A stretch of 11,894 nucleotides of DNA from Ga0074130 sp035565355 (GTDB lineage: Bacteria > Pseudomonadota > Gammaproteobacteria > Burkholderiales > Rhodocyclaceae), in NCBI GenBank assembly GCA_035565355.1, contig DATMSM010000101.1, forward strand, positions 1 through 11,894, read 5' to 3'. The first letter of the stretch is position 1. The number at the start of each line of letters is the position of its first letter. Made by a program: the position numbers and the translations under genes. Below are positions 1-6,852 of this stretch, piece after piece. The notes beneath the pieces were generated by a model. It ran no database searches, was not told where the DNA came from, and saw nothing but the letters and a program-made list of their open reading frames with translations.

Positions 1-410
1 GCTGCGGCAGCAACGGCCTGGCCGGCAATCGCGGCGCGCAGGTTGTCGAGCAACTGGCCGGAGGCCGGCCCCGGCTGCATGCCTTGCTCAAGACTGCCGA
101 ACATGTCGCGCACGGTGCCGGTCGCGTCCATGATCGAGTCCATCACGACCGGTGTGATGGCGATCTCGCCGTTACGCAGTCGGTCGAACAGGTTCTCGGT
201 GAGATGGCAGAGCGTCACCAGTTCGGTGGCATTCAGGAAGCCTGCCCCGCCCTTGATGGTATGGAAGCCGCGGAAGATGTCATTGAGCAGCCCCTTGTCG
301 CTGGGATTCCTTTCCAGGCCAACCAGCTTGTTATCGACGTCCGACAGCAGATCGGTCGCTTCGACCAGGAAATCCTGCAGTAGGTCTTCCATTCCTTGAA
401 AGTCACTCAT
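1..410 (-). CDS. cheA: Chemotaxis histidine kinase CheA, N-terminal part (phosphotransfer domain), cut by the left edge
   Basis: This is the first 136 codons of a CheA kinase; the gene runs off the left edge. The visible part is the P1 (Hpt) domain. It carries the motif FRGFHTIKGGAGFL, in which His50 is the expected phosphorylated histidine (E. coli His48). After about residue 115 the chain becomes a Gly/Pro/Ala-rich linker (QPGPASGQ). The start is ATG at 410-408, with GGAGAG five bases upstream. The gene lies 27 bases after cheZ and is the last gene visible in the cheV-cheV-cheY-cheZ-cheA unit. The domain resembles the Pseudomonas CheA found beside cheY-cheZ (similarity recalled from memory), so I infer an F6-type kinase. 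It is distinct from the CheA at the right end of the window. The P2 to P5 domains cannot be seen, so completeness of the kinase is unknown. Confidence 0.93.
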   Translation of the reverse strand, partial: MSDFQGMEDLLQDFLVEATDLLSDVDNKLVGLERNPSDKGLLNDIFRGFHTIKGGAGFLNATELVTLCHLTENLFDRLRNGEIAITPVVMDSIMDATGTVRDMFGSLEQGMQPGPASGQLLDNLRAAIAGQAVAAA

Positions 411-437
411 ATCGCTCTCCCCCCGGAACCGGGCTAT

Positions 438-1262
438 TTAGAAGCCCAGGCTCTCCAGCAAATCGTCGACCTGGCTTTGCGAGGTCACCACATCGGTCCG
501 GCCCTTCGCGGACACCACCGGGCCATTCATCAAGCCTTCAGGCACCGCAGCTTTGAGATCCTCCGGCATGGTTTCGATCAGGACGTTAACCAGCTGGCGC
601 TCCAGGTCCTGGACCAGGTCCACAATCTTCTTGATGACCTGACCGGTGAGGTCCTGGAAGTCCTGGGCCATCATGATTTCGGTCAATTGATCATTGGTCG
701 TGCGCACCTTGCCCGGCGCCGCGCCGAAAAAGGCGCGCGTATCGCTGGCCAGCAGCTTGAATTCGTCGATCGAGAGCTCATTCGCAAACATGCGATCCCA
801 GCGCGTAGCCAAGCCTTCGCTGTCGCGCAGCAGGGCATCCTGCAGCGGACGCGCAGCTTCGGTAGCCGCCAGCACGCGATTGGCGGCCTGCTCGGTCAGC
901 TGGGCCACATAGGCGAGACGCTGTTGCGCATCGGGAATCTGGCTGGCAGCCGCTTCGAGGGCGTGATCGTAGCCAAGCCCGCGCAGCGAATCGTGCAACT
1001 GACGCGCCAACGTCCCCACCTTGTTGAACATCTCGTGTTCACCACCCTCGGCAGCAGCCGCGGGTGCAGCCACGGGCGCCGAGGACTCGGAGAGCACCGA
1101 GTCAAACAGCGCCTGCAACTCGTCGCTATCGCCAGAAGCGCTATTTGCGACAGCCACCGGCGGCGGCGGCGGGGGCGGCTGGCTGCCGACGGCAATGCTG
1201 TCAAACAAGGCTTGCAGGTCGGCAGAGTCACCAACCTCGTCAAATTTTGCTGGAGTGGACAT
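438..1262 (-). CDS. cheZ: CheY-P phosphatase CheZ with an extended N-terminus
   Basis: CheZ speeds dephosphorylation of CheY-P in the cytoplasm and so ends the flagellar switching signal. The protein is 274 aa, about 60 longer than E. coli CheZ (214 aa). The catalytic helix carries AQDFQDLTGQVIKK; Asp204 and Gln208 match E. coli Asp143 and Gln147. The C-terminus QVDDLLESLGF (264-274) is the classic CheY-binding tail. The extra length is at the N-terminus. It holds two related motifs, DSADLQALFDSI (12-23) and DSDELQALFDSV (45-56), separated by a seven-proline run (29-35) and followed by an Ala-rich stretch. The four-helix bundle probably begins near residue 77. The start is ATG at 1262 with GAGGAAA upstream. 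It lies 25 bases after cheY and 27 bases before cheA, so the genes are very probably cotranscribed. Identity is secure; the role of the N-terminal motifs is not known. Confidence 0.96.
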   Translation of the reverse strand: MSTPAKFDEVGDSADLQALFDSIAVGSQPPPPPPPVAVANSASGDSDELQALFDSVLSESSAPVAAPAAAAEGGEHEMFNKVGTLARQLHDSLRGLGYDHALEAAASQIPDAQQRLAYVAQLTEQAANRVLAATEAARPLQDALLRDSEGLATRWDRMFANELSIDEFKLLASDTRAFFGAAPGKVRTTNDQLTEIMMAQDFQDLTGQVIKKIVDLVQDLERQLVNVLIETMPEDLKAAVPEGLMNGPVVSAKGRTDVVTSQSQVDDLLESLGF

Positions 1263-1287
1263 GGTTATTTCCTCGCCGCCCGCCCGA

Positions 1288-1683
1288 TTAGAGGCCGACC
1301 TTTTCGAAGATCTTGATCATTTTTTCGTTCAACGTGGCCGCCGTGAAGGGCTTCACGATATAGCCGCTGGCACCTGCCTGGGCAGCAGCGATGATGTTTT
1401 CCTTCTTGGCCTCGGCCGTGATCATCAGGAACGGCAGATCCTTCAGGGTCGGATCCGAGCGCACGGTCTGCAGCAATGTCAGGCCATCCATATTCGGCAT
1501 GTTCCAGTCGGACACGACGAAATCGAAGCCGCCTGCCTGCAGCTTGGCCAAGGCCACGACGCCGTCTTCGGCCTCATCGACATTGGTGAAACCAAGCTCC
1601 TTGAGCAGATTGCGCACGATGCGGCGCATCGTCGAAAAATCGTCAACAACAAGGAATTTGATCTTGGACGGATCAGCAGGCAT
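1288..1683 (-). CDS. cheY: Chemotaxis response regulator CheY
   Basis: CheY is the single-domain receiver that takes phosphate from CheA and binds the FliM switch of the flagellar motor. The protein is 131 aa, the usual size. All expected residues are present: acidic pair Asp14-Asp15, phospho-acceptor Asp59 followed by Trp60 (as in E. coli Asp57-Trp58), Thr89, Tyr108 (E. coli Tyr106, the switch aromatic) and Lys111 in VKPF. There is no output domain. The start is ATG at 1683 with CTGGAG upstream. The gene lies 13 bases after the second cheV and 25 bases before cheZ. It is the only free-standing cheY in the window, so both CheA kinases may use it, although another copy elsewhere in the genome is possible. 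Confidence 0.97.
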   Translation of the reverse strand: MPADPSKIKFLVVDDFSTMRRIVRNLLKELGFTNVDEAEDGVVALAKLQAGGFDFVVSDWNMPNMDGLTLLQTVRSDPTLKDLPFLMITAEAKKENIIAAAQAGASGYIVKPFTAATLNEKMIKIFEKVGL

Positions 1684-1696
1684 CTATTTCTCCAGG

Positions 1697-2659
1697 TCAA
1701 TCTCGGTGAGACTTCAACAACAAGGGGCGTATCGTGTCGGCCAGCAGGTCGCTGTCGAACTTGGCAACATAGGCGTCGACGCCGACGCTGCGGCCCATGG
1801 CACGGTTGGCCTCGGACGACAGCGAGGAGTGCATGACGACGGGGATGCCGGCGAAACGCGAGTCGCTCTTGATATTCTTGGTCAGGACATAGCCGTCCAT
1901 TTCCGGCATTTCGGCATCGACCAGCACCAGGCTTAGCTCGTCGCGCAGGCTGTGGCCGGTCAGCTGTGCATGGGCAGCCATGCCGGACAGGCGCTGCCAG
2001 GCTTCGTTGCCGTTCAGGGCATGGCGATGCTTAACGCCCATCTTGTCCAGCACTTCGGCGATTTTCTTGCGCGCCACGGTGGAATCGTCAACGTAGAAGA
2101 CGTTCATCTCATCGCCCCCCTCAAGCCTTTCGATCTGGCCGACGATGGTCTCGCCGAAGGTATTGGCCATGATCTGCTCGACATCAACGATGGAGACCAG
2201 GCGGCCATCCGGCAGTTCGGTGATGGCAGTGATGTAGGCATGCGCCCCGCTGGTCACGGACTCAGGCGCGCGCACCTTGTCCCACTCGACGCGAATGATG
2301 CGGTCGACGCTATGCACGAGGAAGCCGAGTGTGCGCTTGTTGTATTCGGTCACCATCATGGACTCGCCGATGGTGGTGGGTGCGCCGGCCAACTGCATGA
2401 CTTTGGACAAGGACATCAGCGGAATCACGTTGCCGCGCAGGCTGATCAGCCCTTCGACACCCTTGGGCATATTGGGTGTCTTGGTGATGGTCGGCGTGCG
2501 CGAGACCTCGCGCACCTTGAATACGTTGATGCCGAAAATCTCGTGCGTACCCAGCTCGAACAGCAGGATTTCCATGCGGTTCGAGCCGGCCAGCTTGGTG
2601 CGTGCATCGACGGAGTCGAGCAGCGAATCCTTGTTGGGCAGATCCAGGGCGACTTCCAT
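1697..2659 (-). CDS. cheV: Coupling protein-receiver fusion CheV (second, downstream copy)
   Basis: CheV joins a CheW-like domain, which links receptors to CheA, to a receiver domain that is phosphorylated by CheA and adjusts the array. The protein is 320 aa. The CheW-like domain covers about 22-170, with the hallmark Arg in ISLRGNVIP (residue 75). The receiver covers about 185-317, with the acidic pair Asp191-Asp192, acceptor Asp248 in VDAEMPEMDG and Lys300 in VAKF. One oddity is at 79-84: the usual PVIDL-type segment reads PLMSL, so the acidic residue found in the sister copy is a serine. The start is ATG at 2659 with AAGGAAG upstream, 12 bases after the first cheV ends; cheY follows after 13 bases. 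It is clearly paralogous to the adjacent cheV, with long shared runs such as FGINVFKVREV and GYxLTKNIKSD. The division of labour between the two copies is unknown. Confidence 0.95.
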   Translation of the reverse strand: MEVALDLPNKDSLLDSVDARTKLAGSNRMEILLFELGTHEIFGINVFKVREVSRTPTITKTPNMPKGVEGLISLRGNVIPLMSLSKVMQLAGAPTTIGESMMVTEYNKRTLGFLVHSVDRIIRVEWDKVRAPESVTSGAHAYITAITELPDGRLVSIVDVEQIMANTFGETIVGQIERLEGGDEMNVFYVDDSTVARKKIAEVLDKMGVKHRHALNGNEAWQRLSGMAAHAQLTGHSLRDELSLVLVDAEMPEMDGYVLTKNIKSDSRFAGIPVVMHSSLSSEANRAMGRSVGVDAYVAKFDSDLLADTIRPLLLKSHRD

Positions 2660-2671
2660 GTACGGGCTTCC

Positions 2672-3643
2672 TTATGCGTTGGCGATGGCCGGCTGACGCG
2701 ACTGAATGACGCGGGTCAGGGTTTCGGCCAGGCGTTGCGCCTCGAATTTCGACACATATTCATCGACGCCGACCGATTTGCCCAACTGCTGATTGGACAT
2801 CGAGGACAGCGAGGAATGCATGAGCACGGGAATCCCGGCAAAGGCAGGATCCGACTTGATGTTCTTGGTCAGGATATAGCCGTCCATTTCCGGCATTTCG
2901 ACGTCGGTCAGGATGAGATAGATCAGGTCCTTGGCCTTGCGCCCCGAGGATTCCGCATAGTTCGCCAGCTTGCGCAGCTCGTCCCAGGCCGCGCGCCCGT
3001 TCACGGCGCAGACATACTTGACGCCCAGAGCATCCAGGGTGCGCTGGATCTGCCCCCGCGCCACGGAGGAGTCGTCGGCAAAGACAACGATGCCATTGTC
3101 ATGGGTATCGATGGGTTTGATGTTCACGAACTGCAGGCTGTCGTCGATGTTCGTGGTCTCTGCCAGCACCTTTTCGACGTCCAGCATCATCACCAGACGC
3201 CCGTCCTGGAGCTCGGTCACGGCAGTCACCAGGCCGCCCAGCTTGGCGGTCAGCATCTCCGGCGGCACGCGCATCTGCGCCCAGTCCAGGCGCAGGATGG
3301 TATCTACGGACTCGACCAGGAAGCCCTGGGTATGGCCGTTGTACTCGGTCACGATCATGATTTCGCGCACCGAACTGGAAGTCATGCCGATGTACTCGGC
3401 CAGATCAACCACGGGCACCAGCGCCCCACGCAGGGACACCATGCCCTTGACGCAGGTAGGCATCTCGGGCGCCGACGTGATCGGTGGCGTGCGCATCACC
3501 TCGCGCACCTTGAATACATTGATGCCGAAGGTTTCCCGACGCCCGGTACGGTCGTCCGTGCCCAGCGAGAACAACAGGATCTCCAGCTTGTTGGTCCCCG
3601 CGAGGCGGGTGCGCGCATCGATATTTTTCAGCAGTTCAGACAT
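2672..3643 (-). CDS. cheV: Coupling protein-receiver fusion CheV (first copy of a tandem pair)
   Basis: This is a 323-aa CheV with a CheW-like domain (about 14-165, hallmark Arg72 in VSLRGALVP) and a C-terminal receiver (about 183-315). The receiver has Asp190-Asp191, acceptor Asp247 in TDVEMPEMDG and Lys299 in VSKF, so it should be phosphorylatable. It differs from the downstream copy by a short charged insertion near 30-37 and by keeping the acidic residue in VVDLAEY. I chose the ATG at 3643, giving MSELLKN, because AGAGGTGA stands about seven bases upstream. A longer reading from 3697 would add 18 residues that do not fit the family. It is the first gene of the cheV-cheV-cheY-cheZ-cheA unit and is preceded by a 253-base gap that holds a terminator-like hairpin. 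Identity is secure; the function relative to its twin is not resolved. Confidence 0.95.
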   Translation of the reverse strand: MSELLKNIDARTRLAGTNKLEILLFSLGTDDRTGRRETFGINVFKVREVMRTPPITSAPEMPTCVKGMVSLRGALVPVVDLAEYIGMTSSSVREIMIVTEYNGHTQGFLVESVDTILRLDWAQMRVPPEMLTAKLGGLVTAVTELQDGRLVMMLDVEKVLAETTNIDDSLQFVNIKPIDTHDNGIVVFADDSSVARGQIQRTLDALGVKYVCAVNGRAAWDELRKLANYAESSGRKAKDLIYLILTDVEMPEMDGYILTKNIKSDPAFAGIPVLMHSSLSSMSNQQLGKSVGVDEYVSKFEAQRLAETLTRVIQSRQPAIANA

Positions 3644-3896
3644 GAACTCACCTCTACCCCGGATATTGTAAGACAGCGTCTGGGGAAGCCCGGCCATCCG
3701 GTCCGGCCCACTCCCTGGCTCTCGTTATTCTTGCGCCGTCTAGGTCAATCTTACGCTTTTTTCAAACCAAGAAATGATTTGCGGCTATTTTCAAATCCCC
3801 CAAAAGCCTGTCATGTAGGCTTTTCCGGCCAGGCAACACTATACAGCAAGAACGCCGTGTTGCATTTTCCATACTTTACTCACACTGACGGCTGTT
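3644..3896. other. Intergenic gap between the STAS gene and the cheV unit
   Basis: This 253-base gap is the longest non-coding stretch in the window and has lower GC in its middle part. It contains a perfect inverted repeat (listed separately) that probably ends transcription of the STAS gene. The promoter of the cheV-cheV-cheY-cheZ-cheA unit should lie between that hairpin and position 3643, but I found no convincing one. A TACAAT hexamer on the minus strand at 3665-3670 has no matching -35 and would leave a leader of only about 15 bases. Partial sigma-28-like and sigma-54-like matches are too weak to call. Confidence 0.5.
3802..3824 (-). terminator. Terminator-like hairpin after the STAS gene
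   Basis: A perfect 8-bp inverted repeat, AAAAGCCT and AGGCTTTT, surrounds a 7-base loop. The T run forms the outer part of the stem, which gives an A-stem/T-tail pattern that can work in either direction. It lies about 73 bases after the STAS stop codon and about 160 bases before cheV. This is the expected place for an intrinsic terminator separating the two transcription units. The stem has only four G/C-rich pairs and no extra T run beyond it on the minus strand, so strength is uncertain. Confidence 0.6.
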
Positions 3897-4202
3897 TCAG
3901 CTGACTTCGAACAACTTGGCGAAGTTGGCGATCTCCAGCACTTGCTTGACCGGCCCCCGACAATTCACCAGGCTGACGCGACGATTGCTCGCCTTGATCT
4001 TGTCACGCAGCATCAACAGCATGCCCAGCGCCGAGCTGTCGAGATACTCGACCTCGCCCAGATCCACATTCAGCACCTGCACCGCCGAATTGGCCAGCAC
4101 ACTTTCCGTGGCCTCACGAAAATCCCGGTGGGAATTGAAGTCGAAACGCCCCTCCAGACCCAATGTGGCAACCCCGCCCTCTACCGTCGTCCTTACCTGC
4201 AT
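3897..4202 (-). CDS. STAS-domain protein (anti-sigma factor antagonist-like)
   Basis: This is a 101-aa single STAS domain of the SpoIIAA/RsbV type. Such proteins bind a partner, usually a serine kinase/anti-sigma factor, in a way controlled by phosphorylation of one serine. The signature EYLDSSALGMLL (51-62) aligns with FMDSSGLGVIL of SpoIIAA, so Ser56 is the likely phosphorylation site. The rest has the expected alternating strand/helix pattern, from QVRTTVEGGVATLGLEGRFD to the end. There is no transmembrane or second domain. I chose ATG 4202 because GGAG lies eight bases upstream; an upstream in-frame start at 4283 would add 27 residues with no family resemblance. It sits 90 bases after cheB and 253 bases before cheV. 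No anti-sigma kinase or PP2C phosphatase gene is visible nearby, so the partner is unknown. A role tied to chemotaxis or motility control is inferred only from position. Confidence 0.88.
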   Translation of the reverse strand: MQVRTTVEGGVATLGLEGRFDFNSHRDFREATESVLANSAVQVLNVDLGEVEYLDSSALGMLLMLRDKIKASNRRVSLVNCRGPVKQVLEIANFAKLFEVS

Positions 4203-4242
4203 TCGCGGTTCTCCAGTGCAAATAGTCAGCTTGTATGACTGC

Positions 4243-4269
4243 AGTATAAGACACGAATTCCCCGGACAA
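4243..4269 (-). promoter_or_regulatory. Possible promoter for the STAS gene
   Basis: The minus strand has TATACT (4243-4248) as a good -10 hexamer and TTGTCC (4264-4269) as a partial -35. The spacing is 15 bases, shorter than the 16-18 usual for sigma-70. Transcription would start about 33 bases before the STAS ATG. The STAS gene could equally be read through from cheB. Confidence 0.3.
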
Positions 4270-4302
4270 GCGCCGGCGCGCACTGGCCCCGCCTACTTGT
4301 CC
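4264..4302 (-). repeat. Inverted repeat over the cheB stop codon
   Basis: GGACAAG (minus strand, in the last cheB codons) pairs with CTTGTCC downstream around a 25-base GC-rich loop that can itself pair further (GGC with GCC). There is no T run after it. It could be a weak transcript boundary or RNA-processing hairpin between cheB and the STAS gene, or chance. Confidence 0.35.
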
Positions 4303-5354
4303 AACAGGCGCAAGCGGGCCATCAGACGGGCGCCGATATCGTTGAGTGAAGCCACTTCATTCAGTGCGCCGATTTCGGCCGCCTCGCGCGGCATGCCATA
4401 TACGACACAGCTATCCTTGTCCTGACCGATATTCCACGCACCGGCGCGCTTCATGGCGAGCATGCCGCGGGCCCCGTCCTTGCCCATGCCGGTCAGCATC
4501 ACACCGCTCGCATTGGCGCCGACCTGTTCGGCCACGCTGTCGAAGAGCACATCCACGGAAGGGCGATGGCGATTGACCGGGGCCGACGCCTCCAGCTCGG
4601 TCACCAAGCCGGCCGGGGTACGCTTGACACGCAGATGCGAATGACCCGGCGCCAGATAGGCGTGCCCCGGCTGGATGCGTTCACCGCCCCGGGCCTCCAC
4701 CACGGTCAGTTGCGACAGGCTGTCCAGGCGCTTGGCAAAAGAGCCGGTAAAGGTGTCCGGCATATGCTGCACCATGACAATGCCCGGCACCTCGCGTGGC
4801 AGGCTGCACAGGACCGCGCGCAGCGCCTCGGTACCACCGGTGGAAGCACCAATGGCAATCAGGTGACGATCCTGGATGCGCGACGACAGGGCCGGCAGCG
4901 CCGCATGCTCGTTGGGCTTGCCGGTCGCCGCTGCAATCCGCGAGGCCGGCCGCAAACGGGCGCTATAAGCGGCCCTGACTTTTTCGCGCACCTCCTCGCC
5001 ATATTGACGCAGCTGTGTTGGTGTATCGGCACGCGGCTTGGGCACATAGTCGACAGCACCCAGCTCCAGGGCCTGCAGCGTGCTCTCCGAGCCGCGTTCA
5101 GTGCTTGAGGAGACCATCACCACCGGCATGGGCCGCAGCCGCATCAGTCGCCCGAGAAAATCCAGGCCGTCCATGCGCGGCATTTCAACGTCCAGCGTCA
5201 GCACATCCGGGCTCAGTGTCTTGATCATCTCCCGCGCCACAATGGGGTCGGGCGCAGCACCGACCACCTGGATGTCGGGAGCCTCGGACAGCGCATCGCT
5301 CAGCAGGGCACGCATGACTGCCGAATCGTCAACAATAAGTACCTTGATAGCCAC
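4293..5354 (-). CDS. cheB: Chemotaxis protein-glutamate methylesterase/glutamine deamidase CheB
   Basis: CheB removes methyl groups from MCP glutamates and is activated when CheA phosphorylates its receiver; it provides the negative arm of adaptation. The protein is 353 aa, the usual size. The receiver (3-122) has Asp9-Asp10, acceptor Asp55 in LDVEMPRMDG and Lys106 in VPKP. A linker follows, then the esterase domain from about 163, with the catalytic triad Ser171 (GASTGG), His197 (QHMP) and Asp293 (GMGKDGA), matching E. coli Ser164, His190 and Asp286. The start is GTG at 5354-5352; the ORF would otherwise lack the short leader typical before the first receiver strand. TAGGAT about seven bases upstream overlaps the cheD stop codon, so translation is probably coupled. 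The gap to cheD is eight bases. It is the last gene of the cheA-cheW-mcp-cheR-cheD-cheB unit. Confidence 0.96.
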   Translation of the reverse strand: MAIKVLIVDDSAVMRALLSDALSEAPDIQVVGAAPDPIVAREMIKTLSPDVLTLDVEMPRMDGLDFLGRLMRLRPMPVVMVSSSTERGSESTLQALELGAVDYVPKPRADTPTQLRQYGEEVREKVRAAYSARLRPASRIAAATGKPNEHAALPALSSRIQDRHLIAIGASTGGTEALRAVLCSLPREVPGIVMVQHMPDTFTGSFAKRLDSLSQLTVVEARGGERIQPGHAYLAPGHSHLRVKRTPAGLVTELEASAPVNRHRPSVDVLFDSVAEQVGANASGVMLTGMGKDGARGMLAMKRAGAWNIGQDKDSCVVYGMPREAAEIGALNEVASLNDIGARLMARLRLLDK

Positions 5355-5362
5355 AAAATATC

Positions 5363-5989
5363 CTAGAACAGTTCCACCACGCCGGCGATGGGCGCGCCGT
5401 TGAGGCGCGCCGCATATTCGCGTTCGCGGCGTGCAAGGGTGTCATTGTGCAGCCGGGTCAGGCGCTTGACCAGCACCCGCCCCGTCTGTGGAAAAAAATA
5501 AACCTTGCGCGGATACACATCAAGTAGATCGCGCGCCAGCACCGGGATCTGTTCGGTCTTCAGGTACTTGATGACGAAATCCGCATTGCGCTCGCCTATC
5601 ATCGCCCCGGCCAGGCTGCTCAACACCCGGCCGCCACCGAACACCTTGGCTTCGAGGTTCTGGCGGCGCGCGCCATTCTTGAGCAGATGATTGATGAGAA
5701 TTTCCATCGCATAAACGCCGTAGCGCGCCGACGGGCCGACCAGGTCGTCACCGCCTTCGGCCAGCATGAAGTGATTCATGCCGCCGATGCCGGTTTCCCG
5801 GTCGCGGATGCAGGCAGTGACACAGGAGCCCAGTACGGTGACCAGTACCATGTCCTGATCGGCAATGAAGTATTCGCCCGGCAGTATCTTGACCGCGTCG
5901 TACTTGAAGACACGGTCGTAATAGCGGTTCCGCGCCAGATGCTCGGAACTGCTAATGCTGCCGACGCGGGCGCTAGCGGGCGTGCTCAT
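5363..5989 (-). CDS. cheD: Chemoreceptor glutamine deamidase CheD
   Basis: CheD hydrolyses specific glutamine side chains of MCPs to glutamate, preparing methylation sites; in some bacteria it also interacts with CheC. The protein is 208 aa, somewhat longer than the roughly 160-aa T. maritima form because of N- and C-terminal extensions. The catalytic Cys56 lies in TVLGSCVTAC and the catalytic His73 in GGMNHFML. The core FGGG (117-120) and the MIGERN segment also fit the family. The start ATG at 5989 lies inside the end of cheR, giving a 17-base overlap. There is no good ribosome binding site in front of it, so it is probably translated by coupling to cheR. An upstream in-frame start at 6055 would lie deeper in cheR and is unlikely. 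No CheC gene is visible. Identity is secure; the exact start is slightly less so. Confidence 0.95.
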   Translation of the reverse strand: MSTPASARVGSISSSEHLARNRYYDRVFKYDAVKILPGEYFIADQDMVLVTVLGSCVTACIRDRETGIGGMNHFMLAEGGDDLVGPSARYGVYAMEILINHLLKNGARRQNLEAKVFGGGRVLSSLAGAMIGERNADFVIKYLKTEQIPVLARDLLDVYPRKVYFFPQTGRVLVKRLTRLHNDTLARREREYAARLNGAPIAGVVELF

Positions 5990-6845
5990 AAACGGTACGG
6001 CCGCAGCTGCGGAACAGCTCGGCGGCGTGCAGGAAGCTTTCGGAATGCCCGGCATAAAACAGCCCGTGTGGCTGCAGATAGGGCTTGAAACGCTGCAGGA
6101 GACGCAGCTGCGTGTCCTTGTCGAAATAGATCATGACATTGCGACAGAAGATCGCGTCGAACCCGCTCTGCATGGGCCACTGACTGTCGAGCAGATTGAT
6201 GCGTTCGAACTGCAGCAGCGCTTGCAGCTCGGGACGTACCCGCACCAGGCCGGCTCGTGCGCCGCTGCCGCGCAGGAAAAAACGCTTCAGCCGGGCCGGC
6301 GTCATCTTGTCCACGCGCTCGACCGGGTAAATGCCCTCGCTGGCGGTGCGCAGCACATGTGTATCGATGTCACTGGCGAGTACCTGCACGGGCGGCGTCA
6401 TCGTGTCGAAAGTTTCGCAGGCGGCCATAGCCAGCGAATACGCTTCCTCGCCGGTTGAGGCAGCCGCGCACCAGATACGGAAAGGGCGCGCGTGCGTACG
6501 CAGCATCTGCTGGCCGAGTATCTCGAAATGGTGCGGCTCACGAAAGAAGGCAGTGAGATTGGTAGTCAGCGCATTGACGAAGGCTTCGATCTCCTCGTCA
6601 TTGCTTTCCAGGTAGGCGAGGTAGCTATCGAAGCTGGGGTGGCCGAGCGCGCGCAGGCGCCGCGCCAGGCGGCTGTAGACCATCTCCTTCTTGATCGGCG
6701 AAAGCGAAATGCCCGCGTAGCCATAAATGAGATTGCGCACCCGGGAAAAGTCGTTCTGGGTAAAGGGAAACTCACGGACGGGTACGGCGCCGCTCATACT
6801 GGCGTCGGCCATGTCTTCCATCGCATTGCGCAAGGTATCAGTCAC
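5973..6845 (-). CDS. cheR: Chemotaxis protein methyltransferase CheR
   Basis: CheR uses S-adenosylmethionine to methylate MCP glutamates. The protein is 290 aa, close to E. coli CheR (286). The N-terminal helical domain (about 26-100) ends with TNLTAFFRE, a family hallmark. The SAM-binding motif is WCAAASTGEEAYSLAM (125-140), followed by LASDID (156-161) and FDAIFCRNVMIYFD (229-242). The segment from RGSGARAGLVRVRPEL to INLL matches the E. coli beta-subdomain without deletion, which is the region that binds the receptor pentapeptide. The neighbouring MCP ends in such a pentapeptide. I chose GTG at 6845-6843 because GAGG lies five bases upstream and the gap to the MCP stop is seven bases. In-frame ATGs eight, eleven and sixteen codons later have weaker binding sites. 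The 3' end overlaps cheD by 17 bases. Confidence 0.95.
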   Translation of the reverse strand: MTDTLRNAMEDMADASMSGAVPVREFPFTQNDFSRVRNLIYGYAGISLSPIKKEMVYSRLARRLRALGHPSFDSYLAYLESNDEEIEAFVNALTTNLTAFFREPHHFEILGQQMLRTHARPFRIWCAAASTGEEAYSLAMAACETFDTMTPPVQVLASDIDTHVLRTASEGIYPVERVDKMTPARLKRFFLRGSGARAGLVRVRPELQALLQFERINLLDSQWPMQSGFDAIFCRNVMIYFDKDTQLRLLQRFKPYLQPHGLFYAGHSESFLHAAELFRSCGRTVYEHAR

Positions 6846-6852
6846 TGTCGCC

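Noticed and set aside
396..1316. A 306-codon plus-strand open frame over cheZ
   Set aside because: It lies antisense to cheZ, which has its catalytic motif and CheY-binding tail intact; the plus frame looks like a shadow.
3755..3770. GG-N10-GC pattern on the minus strand as a sigma-54 promoter for cheV
   Set aside because: Only the invariant GG and GC are met; the surrounding bases do not match TGGCACG or TTGC.
3871..3878. TAAAGTAT on the minus strand as a sigma-28 -35 box for the cheV unit
   Set aside because: The matching -10 at the right spacing reads CACGGCGT, far from GCCGATAA, and it lies upstream of the terminator-like hairpin. A GCCGCAAA further down has no -35 partner.
1952..3904. 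A 650-codon open frame on the plus strand across both cheV genes
   Set aside because: It is antisense to two well-supported cheV genes, its protein is His/Gln/Asp-rich in the way of a GC-rich shadow frame, and it matches no family I know.
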